Assembly (NCBI GenBank): GCA_965198045.1
Contig: CBDAOL010000004.1
Coordinates: 61,441-125,440, forward strand
Origin: CBDDEC01 sp965198045
GTDB lineage: Bacteria; Chloroflexota; Dehalococcoidia; UBA2979
DNA: 64,000 nt
Reading direction: 5' to 3'
Shown here: positions 8,824 through 16,522 of the stretch, piece after piece
Layout: every line of letters begins with the position of its first letter
How positions within the stretch are numbered: the stretch's first letter is position 1
The notes under the pieces: model-generated
The model's input: the letters and a program-made list of their open reading frames with translations, nothing else
Told to the model about the DNA's origin: nothing
Database searches by the model: none
Program-made: the position numbers and the translations under genes

Positions 8824-9318
8824 GTGGACGCATACCGCGCGATCGTGAGCAAGCGGGACACCCGCGAGTACGAACAGCGGCCGATCGAGGCGGAGACGCT
8901 GGAGCGCATCCTGCAGGCCGGGCGGATGGCCGGCTCCTCCAAGAACGAGCAGCCGATCCGGCTCATCCTCATCGAGGACGACGAACGCAAAGCGGAGCTG
9001 GCGAAGTGCGCCGACTTCGCGGCGCATTTCCCGCTGACGCCGCTGGTCGTCGTCGTGGTGCGCCTGGGCGACAGCCGGCCGTTCGACGCTGGCCGCACCG
9101 CTCAGAACATGATGGTCGCCGCGAACGCCGAGGGCGTGGCGAGTTGCCCAGTTGGCATCCAGCACGACGGCTGCGCCCGAGCGCTGCTCGGCCTGCCGCC
9201 CGACGCCACCGTCGCGATGGCAATCACATTCGGCTACCCGACCGGCGGTCGCGCGCTTTCCCGCGGCGAGGGTCGCATCGACCTCGACGAATTCGTGCTG
9301 CACGAGAGCTGGGCCTAG
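8824..9318 (+). CDS. Nitroreductase family protein
   Basis: 164 residues from the GTG at 8824 (VDAYRAIVSKRDTREYEQRPIE), preferred over an upstream TTG at 8773 because family members begin at this helix. The N-terminal KRDTREY block binds FMN phosphate, and AGRMAGSSKNEQP is the SxxNxQPW-like flavin loop. The C-terminal AITFGYPTG and the SRGEGR segment match the small nitroreductase (NfsA/FRP-like) fold. These FMN oxidoreductases act as dimers on nitroaromatics, quinones or related substrates; the real substrate cannot be told. It converges with the ASCH-like gene, whose frame overlaps its 3' end. Confidence 0.85.
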   Translation: MDAYRAIVSKRDTREYEQRPIEAETLERILQAGRMAGSSKNEQPIRLILIEDDERKAELAKCADFAAHFPLTPLVVVVVRLGDSRPFDAGRTAQNMMVAANAEGVASCPVGIQHDGCARALLGLPPDATVAMAITFGYPTGGRALSRGEGRIDLDEFVLHESWA

Positions 9319-9933
9319 CGCGGAGGAACCAGCTAGCGAGCACGCGACCACGGGGTGAAAGCGCGTAGCCCACCTCGTGGCTGATCGTCAGACCCAGCTT
9401 CTTGAGCTTGCGCACATCCGCCTTGAACGGCCGCGTCTCCCGACCAAGCGCGGCCGCGAGTCGCGTCGAGACCACCAGCGGCGACGCCTCGATCGCGCGC
9501 AGCGTGTCGAGCGTCCAGGCGCCGTGCTTGCTGCGGACGTCCATCGCCGCCAGCCGCGCCGCCAGTGCCTCGCCGTCGAGGTGGTCGTCGCGCAGCTCCA
9601 CACGCTCGTCTAGGCGCGCTTCGTAGTGGAAGCGGAGCCGCGTCAACGGTTCGACGGTTCGGCGCCCCGCGCTCGCCGCCCCGAGCTGGCCGAGCAACTC
9701 CGCGCGGTTGGCGAATCCGCAGTCGGCGGCGTCGCGGTCGGTCAGGTCGTCGATCGCCACACCGTCGAGGGCGTCCACCACGATTACCCCGCGGGGACTC
9801 AGGCGGTACACGCCGCCGACGCGCGCTTGCGGACGCCGCCAGGCGCGAACGGTCATCGTCACCGCCCCGGCCTCGATCGCTTCATGGTCACGGGCGCGAA
9901 AGAGGCTTCATGGTCACGGGCGCGAAAGAGCAT
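9224..9933 (-). pseudogene. ASCH-like/PUA-fold protein with C-terminal helical domain, 5' end disrupted by a 26-bp duplication
   Basis: The apparent frame starts at GTG 9862 (ATG 9856: MTVRAWRRPQARVGGVYRL). Removing one copy of the 26-bp tandem repeat at 9879-9930 extends it to ATG 9933 as MLFRARDHEAIEAGAVTMT..., the start expected for this family of ASCH-like small-molecule or RNA-binding proteins. With both copies present, translation from 9933 stops after 24 codons. The C-terminal part (SPLVVSTRLAAALGRE, FKADVRKLKKLGLTISHEVGYALSPRGR) looks like a winged-helix segment. The last 40 residues overlap the nitroreductase gene antisense and are low-complexity Arg/Ser, so the true end is probably nearer 9320. 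Function unknown. Confidence 0.6.
9879..9930. repeat. Perfect 26-bp tandem duplication
   Basis: Positions 9879-9904 and 9905-9930 are identical (GCTTCATGGTCACGGGCGCG followed by AAAGAG). 26 is not a multiple of three, so the duplication shifts the frame of the ASCH-like gene that starts at 9933. It is either a recent slippage event or an assembly artefact. Confidence 0.9.
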
Positions 9934-10075
9934 GTCCGCGAGGGTAGCTGAGCGTCTCGAATTCCGAGGCGGAATCGTGCATGTCTGGCGAACTCTGGGG
10001 CGATAATCTGGTATAAGAGACGCCTGTCCCCGTACAGACCTTAACAGGTGCCATTAGATTCGGAACCCAGCTGTC

Positions 10076-10324
10076 ATGCCCAAGTTCACCACTCTCGACC
10101 CCGCAACCGTGCGCATCGGACGGCAGCGCGAGGCTCACGAGGCTCGCCAGTTCTACCTCGACATCCTGGAGTCGGCCAACGCCGGCGCCATCGATCTCGA
10201 ACCCGGCGAGAATCCCGCGGTCGTGAAGCGACGCCTGCGCGAGTCCGCGAAGCTGGTGGGCCTGAAGGTCCGCTCAGGCTGGCAGAACGGCGAGCGGAAG
10301 ACGCTGGTCTGGGAGCGCGTCTAG
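10076..10324 (+). CDS. Conserved hypothetical small basic protein
   Basis: 82 residues, rich in Arg and Lys: IGRQREAHEARQFYLDILES, LEPGENPAVVKRRLRESAKLVG and a C-terminal strand RSGWQNGERKTLVWERV. The arrangement (a helix, an ENPxxVKRRLxxxAK helix, a final beta hairpin) suggests a small nucleic-acid-binding or regulatory protein, but I do not recognise a named family. A TGGTATAAG element at about 10010 could be an extended -10. Its stop shares the CTAG palindrome with the convergent thioesterase stop. Confidence 0.6.
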   Translation: MPKFTTLDPATVRIGRQREAHEARQFYLDILESANAGAIDLEPGENPAVVKRRLRESAKLVGLKVRSGWQNGERKTLVWERV

Positions 10325-11115
10325 CCGCGCCGATGGTTCGCGACTGCGCAGACGAGACTGCGCCCGATCTGACCTCGGCGGTCGTGGATCTGGCACTCCG
10401 CGACGGCGACGCCGTCGGTGCTGTGGTGCCCGGCGACCTCGAACCCAAGCCATTCATCGGTGGGGTGGCGATGCAGGTAGAGCGTCACATCCGCGTTCAC
10501 GAATTCGAGCCCGCGGTCGCCGGAGTTGGCGAACGGGTTCGTGAAGTCAGCGGCCACGGCGACGCGCAGGAACGGCGTGGTCGGTTCGCCCTCGACCAGG
10601 GCGCGCGTCTCGCGTAGCCAGGCGCGTTTCTGCACCACGTCGCCGAAGTCCCCGCCTTCGACCAGACGCGTTTCCCACATCGGCACGCGTCCCGATGGAG
10701 GTTCCGGCGCGGTGATCGAGTCGGGATCCGGCGCATCCCAGGGCGGCGGCGACCACACGCTGCCGTCCGGCTGTTCGGCCCGTAGCAGCATCACCGCGCG
10801 ACCGCGCGCCAGTTCGACGCCGCCCGAGGACACGCTGCCCTCGACGACGCGGATGCGGCGACCGTCGCGCACGACCTCACTGGTCACTTCGAGCGGCGCG
10901 AACGGCGGGAGGCGGAAGAGCTCCGTCGTGAGCCTCGACACCTGGAACGACTCGTCGCCGTGCTCCTGCTCGAACGCGCGGGCGAGCAATCCGACGAGGA
11001 CGCGTCCGTGCAGCGAGTTCGGGTCCCACGGCCCTCTCGCCTCGTCGCTGGGGACGAAGACGCCATCCTCGTGGCGGAAGAACGCCTCGGCTGTCATCGC
11101 GGCTCCCTTCGGCAC
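10321..11115 (-). CDS. Acyl-CoA thioesterase (TesB-like, double hotdog)
   Basis: 264 residues from 11115, or about 258 from the more likely ATG at 11097 (MTAEAFFRHEDGVFVPSDEA). Features fit TesB-like thioesterases: an N-terminal hotdog with GPWDPNSLHGRVLVGLLARAFE and VSRLTTELFRLPPFAPLEV, and a C-terminal hotdog ending in NADVTLYLHRHPTDEWLGFE and the final GVAVAECQIHDRRGQIGRS strands. The usual active-site Asp-Thr-Gln set is partly visible (Asp in the NADVTLYLH strand, Gln-Ile before HDRRG). It would hydrolyse acyl-CoAs to acids and CoA, consistent with the window's acyl-CoA metabolism. It stands alone. Confidence 0.75.
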   Translation of the reverse strand: MPKGAAMTAEAFFRHEDGVFVPSDEARGPWDPNSLHGRVLVGLLARAFEQEHGDESFQVSRLTTELFRLPPFAPLEVTSEVVRDGRRIRVVEGSVSSGGVELARGRAVMLLRAEQPDGSVWSPPPWDAPDPDSITAPEPPSGRVPMWETRLVEGGDFGDVVQKRAWLRETRALVEGEPTTPFLRVAVAADFTNPFANSGDRGLEFVNADVTLYLHRHPTDEWLGFEVAGHHSTDGVAVAECQIHDRRGQIGRSLVCAVANHRRG

Positions 11116-11283
11116 GCCAGGCCGTCTGGAGATTCAACGCGTGCGCGGTCCTAGCGTCGAGGGCTGGATGGCCTGCCTCGCCGCTCGTCAGCATCAAAAC
11201 TGGCAATCTCTAACCGGTTCAATACGACTGGGCGATCAGAGTGGGTGGGCGACGAAACTGCGGACGTCGGAGGCGGGAACTCT

Positions 11284-11901
11284 ATGAGCGCGCGACCTCA
11301 TTCGGCGGCGTCTGCACGCACGCGCAGCCGTTCGATCGCGCTGGATCCCGCCGACCTGGCTGCTCGCCGAGACGAGGACGGCGACATCCGTCCGCGGCGG
11401 CGGGACGTAGGTGGGTCCCGGTTACGTGCCGCCATCCGCCCTCTGCTCACGGTCGCGGTCTTCGCGGCTCTCGCCACGGGCGCCGTCTACCTCTGGAGTT
11501 CGGGCTTCGCGTCCGCCGCGCGCGCCGAGTTGAACCTCGCGACGACCGAGTTCTCCGAGTGGGCGGAGGCACGGGTCGTCGGCGTGACGGACGAGGGCAG
11601 GACCGTACAGCTCGCAGACGAGATCGACGAGGGCAGCAGCGAGAGCAGCGTCGTCATCAACGAACCCGAGCCGGTCGTTGCGCGCATCGCGGAGACGGCC
11701 GCGCGCGGCGTCGCGGTTCGCAACGCCTGCCGGGCAGACGCCACATCCGGTGGGGCGTTCCGCGAGGGGGCGAGTGTCACCGTTGTGGAGCCGGGCGCCG
11801 GGCAGTGCGCCGGCTGGTCCTACGTGGAGGCTGACGGCGTCGAGAGCTGGGTGAGCAACCGCTTCCTCGCCCTCGACACGAGCGAGGAGCACCCGAACTG
11901 A
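11284..11901 (+). CDS. Single-pass membrane protein with C-terminal SH3-like domain
   Basis: 205 residues from ATG 11284. A polar, Arg-rich cytoplasmic N-terminus of about 48 residues is followed by one TM helix (LLTVAVFAALATGAVYLWSSG) and an exported part. The end (GVAVRNACRADATSGGAFREGASVTVVE, then CAGWSYVEADGVESWVSNRFL) has the VRxxP/GxxVxVxx/GWxxVxxxGxxGWV layout of bacterial SH3 domains, which bind peptidoglycan or act as wall sensors. It ends at a strong hairpin. Partner and function unknown. Confidence 0.7.
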   Translation: MSARPHSAASARTRSRSIALDPADLAARRDEDGDIRPRRRDVGGSRLRAAIRPLLTVAVFAALATGAVYLWSSGFASAARAELNLATTEFSEWAEARVVGVTDEGRTVQLADEIDEGSSESSVVINEPEPVVARIAETAARGVAVRNACRADATSGGAFREGASVTVVEPGAGQCAGWSYVEADGVESWVSNRFLALDTSEEHPN

Positions 11902-11918
11902 CGAGGAGTTCCGGCATC

Positions 11919-11957
11919 CACACGAAGAGAGCGCCTGTGAGGCGCTCTCTTCGTGTG
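11919..11957. terminator. 17-bp perfect hairpin downstream of the SH3-like gene
   Basis: Left arm 11919-11935, loop TGTGA, right arm 11941-11957; the arms are perfectly complementary (CACACGAAGAGAGCGCC and its complement). It lies 17 bp after the stop codon. No T-run follows, but the stem alone is very stable, and it separates this gene from the opposite-strand small ORF. Confidence 0.75.
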
Positions 11958-11973
11958 GCGATGCGGTCGTGTG

Positions 11974-12165
11974 CTAGGAGGCTGCGCGAGCCGAGGCGGC
12001 TTCGACGCGGACGGCCTCGAGGAAGCGCGCTCGTGCGAGGAGGTAGGCGGCGTCGGCACAAACCGGGACACGGGCGCCTGCCACGAGGCGGTGCTCGGCG
12101 AGCTTCTGGCCTCGGGTGTCATTCAACTGCAGCACGGGGGGTCCTCCTGCGGTGCCATCGGCCAC
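11974..12165 (-). CDS. Small hypothetical protein
   Basis: 63 residues with a helical, Ala-rich C-terminus (VCADAAYLLARARFLEAVRVEAAS) and a strand-like start (VLQLNDTRGQKLAEHRLVAGARVPV). The composition is protein-like and not a shadow of another gene, and the ORF fills an otherwise empty gap. I do not recognise it; the start could be internal. Moderate to low confidence that it is expressed. Confidence 0.4.
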   Translation of the reverse strand: MADGTAGGPPVLQLNDTRGQKLAEHRLVAGARVPVCADAAYLLARARFLEAVRVEAASARAAS

Positions 12166-12332
12166 GCGGCTTCTGGCAGTTCACTTCACCTTAGAGATGG
12201 CCGGCACGCCCACGGTTCGTTCCGCATCGGAGAGATAAGAAATGACGCAAACCCTGTTTAGCATCCCTATGAGCGGGCCCGTACGGGCCTGCTACGACTA
12301 AGCTGCGTGGGCGGGGAGGACAGGACCACTCT

Positions 12333-14270
12333 GTGACGGTGCGCGTCAGACCTTCCCGGATCGCTGGCGTCTCACTCCTCGGCCTCTCCCTCGCAGCGCT
12401 GGTGCTCGCCCTGGGGTTGATCGTGGGAGCTGCCGTCGAGGCGCAAACGGCGCCCGACAGCGACGGCGACGGGATCACAGACGACATCGAGACACGCTAC
12501 GGCAGCGATCCACAGTCGTCGCGCAGCCGACCAGAACATCTCGAGTACGACCAGACCACCGGTGCGAACACCTGCAACGACACCGCCGATAACGACCTCG
12601 ACGGACCGATCGACGCTGCCGATACGGGCTGCGCGGTGCCGCCAACCGCGACCACGCCACCGACCGTCCCCCCGACGATCATCGCCACCACCCCGACGCC
12701 AACGGCAACGACACCGCCGAGGGTGACGCCCACCGCCACGACGCCGCCGATCCAGCAGCCGACCACGACGCCGACGCAGCCGCCGATCGCAGCTCCGACG
12801 GTCACGCCGGGTCCTGACCCGACCGCGCCCGGCCCCGGCGGCGAGGTGGCCGCACCGGAGCAGCCGACCGAGCAGCCCGGCTTCGGCGTCCCAGATCCGC
12901 CGGACCTCCGCATCACCGACGTCGAGTTCACGCAGGGCATCCAGGACCTCGACAATCGCATGCCCCTCGTGGAGCGCCGGCTGACCTACCTGCGGGCGTA
13001 CGTCGCCACCGACGATGGCCAGCTCTCCGGCGTCGACGCGGCGATGGCGGCGTTCCGCAACGGGCAGCAACTGGGGCTGTCCGCGGACGACGACGACCCG
13101 GCGGTGCTGTTCGCGGACAACGGGACGATCACCGCCCGCGAGGACGGCGGGGAGCGGGTCAACCTCGACGACTCGCTGTACTTCAAGCTGCCGCGCTACT
13201 GGGCAGAGGACACGACTACCTTCCGCGTGCTCGTGTACGGGCAGGGCAATCCCGACTCGGTCGACTTCGAGCCGAACCCGGACAACAACGAGATGCAAGT
13301 GGCGATGTCGTTCGAGGAGGGCCTGGACGCGAACTTGATGCTCGTCCCGATCCACCTCCACCAGAACTCGAACGCGAACCAGGCGTCGATCACGTACACC
13401 TGGAACGCCAACCAGACGCAAGCCACGCGAGTCGTGAACGACATCTTCCGGCTCAACCCGGTGCCGCGGCTCTACGTCTACGGCGGCAACTCCGACAACT
13501 CGGTGGGCCCGCTCTGCCACTCCGGCTGGTGTGACCCCTTCCCGTGGCTCGACTTCCTGGCACGCGAGTGGGATCTCTCAGACCCGGAACAGGTCGGTCT
13601 GCCAACCGTGCGGATCGCCTCGATGAAAGACAACACCGACCCGTGGAAGGACAACCTCGCCTGGTACGGCATGGTGCCGAACAGCGTCACCATGACGATG
13701 CAGAGCGAGGGCTTCGACCCCATCAACATCTCCGGCTACGCGAAGAACGGCGTGTCCTACGGGAAGATGGACGATGGGTTCAGCGACGACTCCCCGTGGC
13801 ACATCTCGCGGGCGGCGATGCTGGCGCATGAGCTGGCGCACAACCTGGGGCTGAAGCACGTCAACTGCAACGGCAACGAGGAGGCGGGTGGCGCCGTCGA
13901 CGACGGCTATCCCTACCAGAACCCCGACTGCTCGCTCGCGGACGTCGACGAGGACGGGTACTACGGGCTCGACGTCTACTGGCACGTCTGGCCGTGGCTG
14001 TCCGAGCCGGCGGTGATCAGCAACGACCCGGACGAAGCGGATCCGGCCAACGGCTTCCCGCTGCTCGGCTACCTCTCACCGAAGTGGGCCGACCCATACG
14101 ACTACTGCCTGATGCTGAATGGCTACGACGTCGACTGTGACCTCGACGACCTCCAGATCGCCATGCCGGACCGCCTCCGCGACGCGTTCGTGACGATCGC
14201 CGAGGCGCTCCGCGAGGGCCGCGTCGTTCCCCCCGCACCGGCGGCATCGAGCCGCAACCAGGCTCGGTGA
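12333..14270 (+). CDS. Secreted metzincin-type zinc metalloprotease with Thr/Pro stalk
   Basis: 645 residues starting GTG 12333. A signal peptide (LLGLSLAALVLALGLIVGAAVEAQ) is followed by a thrombospondin-type-3-like calcium motif (DSDGDGITDDIETRYGSDP) and about 90 residues of Pro/Thr linker. A catalytic region has HELAHNLGLKH near residue 499, the HExxHxxGxxH zinc motif of metzincins. It lies next to several Asp-rich turns (DVDEDGYYGLDVYWHVW). No obvious propeptide cysteine switch was seen. It ends ...SSRNQAR directly before a one-base overlap with the next ORF, which continues the same protein if one C is added to the C6 run at 14229-14234. Likely extracellular and membrane-attached through that second half. 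Confidence 0.8.
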   Translation: MTVRVRPSRIAGVSLLGLSLAALVLALGLIVGAAVEAQTAPDSDGDGITDDIETRYGSDPQSSRSRPEHLEYDQTTGANTCNDTADNDLDGPIDAADTGCAVPPTATTPPTVPPTIIATTPTPTATTPPRVTPTATTPPIQQPTTTPTQPPIAAPTVTPGPDPTAPGPGGEVAAPEQPTEQPGFGVPDPPDLRITDVEFTQGIQDLDNRMPLVERRLTYLRAYVATDDGQLSGVDAAMAAFRNGQQLGLSADDDDPAVLFADNGTITAREDGGERVNLDDSLYFKLPRYWAEDTTTFRVLVYGQGNPDSVDFEPNPDNNEMQVAMSFEEGLDANLMLVPIHLHQNSNANQASITYTWNANQTQATRVVNDIFRLNPVPRLYVYGGNSDNSVGPLCHSGWCDPFPWLDFLAREWDLSDPEQVGLPTVRIASMKDNTDPWKDNLAWYGMVPNSVTMTMQSEGFDPINISGYAKNGVSYGKMDDGFSDDSPWHISRAAMLAHELAHNLGLKHVNCNGNEEAGGAVDDGYPYQNPDCSLADVDEDGYYGLDVYWHVWPWLSEPAVISNDPDEADPANGFPLLGYLSPKWADPYDYCLMLNGYDVDCDLDDLQIAMPDRLRDAFVTIAEALREGRVVPPAPAASSRNQAR

Positions 14271-15409
14271 CGCCCCCGCAGCCTTCGGCGTTGCAGGCGG
14301 CACAGTCGTTCGCCCTGATCTACGGCTTCGTCAATCGCGACAGCGGCGAGGCCGTGATCATCCACGTACAGCGCCTCGACGACCCGCTGTCGCACGTGCT
14401 CGAGGAGGCACAGGCGCGCGAGGCGGCGCGCTCGGGTGCTGCAACCTCGACGTATCAGCTGGCCCTTGAGGATGGCGGCGGCCGCGTGCTGTTCGAGCTG
14501 CCGTTGATCGACTTCGATGTGGCGCACCACAGCGGCGTCGACGCCATCCAGATGTTCCGCGAGCTGGTGCCCTGGCCCGCCGGCGTCGAGGCGGTGACGG
14601 TCCGCAGCGACGGCGACTCGATCGCCGAGCGGCCGGTCTCAGCGAGCGCACCGTCGGTGCAGATCACCTCGCCGAGCGACGGCGCGGAGCTGCGCGAGCC
14701 TCTGACGCTGAGCTGGGATGCCACGGACGCAGATGGCGACGCCCTGGTCGCGATGGTGCAATACAGCGCCGACGACGGCGCGACGTGGCGCGTGCTGATC
14801 GACGCGGTCGGCGGCGGTGAAGTCACGATCGAGTCGCTCGGGTATCTCCCGGCAAGCGATCGCAACGGACGGTTGCGCGTCACGGTGAACGATGGCGCGA
14901 ACACGGGCAGCGACGAGGTCAGCGGGCTGACCGTGCCGAACGGCACGCCCGCGCCGCGCATCCTCGGACCGGGCCACGGCCAGCGCGTCTTCCAGGGCGA
15001 CATCGTCTCGTTCGAGGGCTCCGCGACCGACTGGGAAGACGGCGACCTGCCCGGCGGCGCGCTGACCTGGAAATCGAGTCTCGACGGTGAACTGGGCGGC
15101 GGCGAGGTCCTCGACACGGTCGACCTCTCGCCCGGCGAGCACATGATCACGTTGCGCGCCGAGGACAGCGACGGCGCCGTCGGCGAGACCCAGATCGTCG
15201 TCACGATCGTCGGGCGACTGCTGCCGGACCGCTCCGAGGAGCTGCGCCGCGCGGCGGCCCAGCTCGACGCCGAGGTGGGCGGCCTGAGCGGCGACGACGA
15301 CACACGGAACGTCGCGATCGCGGCAGCGGCCGGCGCAGGTGGGATGCTGATCCTCTTCGGGCTCGGCTGGGGCCTCCGTCGAATGACGCGAAGAGCGACC
15401 AGCAGATGA
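14267..15409 (+). CDS. Ig-like-domain, C-terminally anchored half of the metzincin protease
   Basis: 380 residues with no signal peptide of its own, which is odd for a protein ending in a TM helix (AAAAGAGGMLILFGLGWGL) and basic tail. It contains Ig/PKD/cadherin-like beta domains (PSVQITSPSDGAELREPLTLSWDATD; PRILGPGHGQRVFQGDIVSFEG; HMITLRAEDSDGAVGETQIVVTI). The GTG at 14267 overlaps the protease stop, but adding one C to the C6 run at 14229-14234 makes the frames continuous (VPPRTGGIEPQPGSVTPPQPS). The two ORFs are therefore probably one 1025-residue surface protease. Its stop overlaps the cupin start (ATGA). Confidence 0.75.
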   Translation: MTPPQPSALQAAQSFALIYGFVNRDSGEAVIIHVQRLDDPLSHVLEEAQAREAARSGAATSTYQLALEDGGGRVLFELPLIDFDVAHHSGVDAIQMFRELVPWPAGVEAVTVRSDGDSIAERPVSASAPSVQITSPSDGAELREPLTLSWDATDADGDALVAMVQYSADDGATWRVLIDAVGGGEVTIESLGYLPASDRNGRLRVTVNDGANTGSDEVSGLTVPNGTPAPRILGPGHGQRVFQGDIVSFEGSATDWEDGDLPGGALTWKSSLDGELGGGEVLDTVDLSPGEHMITLRAEDSDGAVGETQIVVTIVGRLLPDRSEELRRAAAQLDAEVGGLSGDDDTRNVAIAAAAGAGGMLILFGLGWGLRRMTRRATSR

Positions 15410-15753
15410 CCTCGAGCGATCCGATCTCGATCCCCATGGCGATCGCAGCGCTGACGGAGGCGTGGCAGCCGCGAGACCTGGCGGCGCCCAACGATGCCGT
15501 CGTGCGGGTGGCGCGCCTCGAGGGTGAGTTCCCGTGGCACCGACATGACGAGGACGAAGCGTTCCTCTGTTGGGACGGCAGCTTCCGCATCGAGCTCCGC
15601 GGGCGGGAGGATGTTCACCTCCGGCCCGGGGATCTCTTCGTGGTGCCGGCCGGCGTGGAACATCGGCCCGTCGCCGAGGAGCGTGCCCACGCGCTCGTGA
15701 TCGAGCAACAGGTGACGCGTCAGTACGGCAACGAACCGGCCAGCGCTACATAA
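15406..15753 (+). CDS. Cupin domain protein
   Basis: 115 residues, a single cupin barrel: motif 1 is FPWHRHDEDEAFLCWDG (HxH...E metal ligands) and motif 2 is LRPGDLFVVPAGVEHRPV (final His ligand). The ATG overlaps the upstream stop as ATGA, so translation is probably coupled. Small cupins of this type bind a divalent metal and act as isomerases or dioxygenases, or as binding modules; no substrate can be assigned. Confidence 0.85.
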   Translation: MTSSDPISIPMAIAALTEAWQPRDLAAPNDAVVRVARLEGEFPWHRHDEDEAFLCWDGSFRIELRGREDVHLRPGDLFVVPAGVEHRPVAEERAHALVIEQQVTRQYGNEPASAT

Positions 15754-15850
15754 CCGACCGCGGAGGTCTGCGGACCTTACGGGGGTTTTATTCCCTCATC
15801 GATATCCTCTCCTCACGAATCGCTCCCGCGTTTCGAGGAGGAACAGACTG

Positions 15851-16447
15851 ATGATGATCAGCAGACGAGGAATCAGCCTGGCGCTCGCCTCCGTGGCGGC
15901 CGCGGCAGCGATCGCCGTGCCGGCGTTCGCCATGGCGTCCGGCGGTGGCAGTGCGGCTACGACGCTCACCGAGCCGGTCGTCGTGCAGCAGGCCGAGGGC
16001 GAAACGGACGAGGACGGCAAGAGCTGCCGCGGCCGCCATCACCGCGGAGAGCGCGGCGCGGCCCTCGCCGAGGCGCTCAGCATCGACGTCGAGACGCTTC
16101 GAGCTGCGGCCGAGGCCGCCAAGGAATCCCTCGGCGACCGGCCCGATGAGGTCACGCCCGAGGTGAGGGACGAGCGTCGCGCTGCCTTCGTCTCGGCGCT
16201 CGCCGTCGAGCTCGGCGTGAGCGAGTCGGAGATCACCGACGCGATGGCGGAGCTGCGAGCCGACCGGCTCGTGAACCTCTCCGAGAAGCTGGCTGAGGCG
16301 GTTGAGAACGGTCGCATCACCCAGGAGGAGGCCGACGAGATTCTCGAGAGCATCGAGAACGGCGAGCGGCCGGACGGCTTCCGTGGCCGCTTCCACGACG
16401 GTCCGCGCGGTGGCGACACGAGCGAGACGACCGGGCAGAGCGCCTAG
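15851..16447 (+). CDS. Secreted helical protein with YckD-like repeats
   Basis: 198 residues. The signal peptide (GISLALASVAAAAAIAVPAFAMA) starts at ATG 15851, with a second ATG directly following and GAGGAA upstream. The mature part begins acidic, has a Cys/His/Arg patch (KSCRGRHHRGERG), then helices with LGVSESEITDAMAELRADRLVNLSEKLAEAVENGRITQEEADEILESIE. The xxGRITQEEADEIL repeat recalls YckD-type and secreted 'ITxEQAxxI' proteins. Likely extracytoplasmic; function unknown. A clear terminator follows. Confidence 0.7.
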   Translation: MMISRRGISLALASVAAAAAIAVPAFAMASGGGSAATTLTEPVVVQQAEGETDEDGKSCRGRHHRGERGAALAEALSIDVETLRAAAEAAKESLGDRPDEVTPEVRDERRAAFVSALAVELGVSESEITDAMAELRADRLVNLSEKLAEAVENGRITQEEADEILESIENGERPDGFRGRFHDGPRGGDTSETTGQSA

Positions 16448-16472
16448 TCCCGACGTTCGACACACGATCAGG

Positions 16473-16497
16473 GAGGCCGCCCCATGGGGGCGGCCTC
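16473..16497 (+). terminator. Rho-independent terminator
   Basis: GAGGCCGCCCC-ATG-GGGGCGGCCTC, an 11-bp perfect stem with a 3-nt loop, followed by TTTGTCTGT. It sits 26 bp after the stop of the secreted helical protein and before the convergent selenoprotein gene. Confidence 0.85.
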
Positions 16498-16522
16498 TTT
16501 GTCTGTGTCGCGATCGATACGT

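Noticed and set aside
12372..13520. 382-codon minus-strand frame opposite the metzincin
   Set aside because: Shadow frame; the plus strand carries the signal peptide and zinc motif.
14267..14270. Genuine translational coupling (GTGA) between protease and Ig-like ORF
   Set aside because: The second ORF needs a signal peptide it does not have, and one base in the adjacent C6 run fuses the frames; a missing base is more likely.
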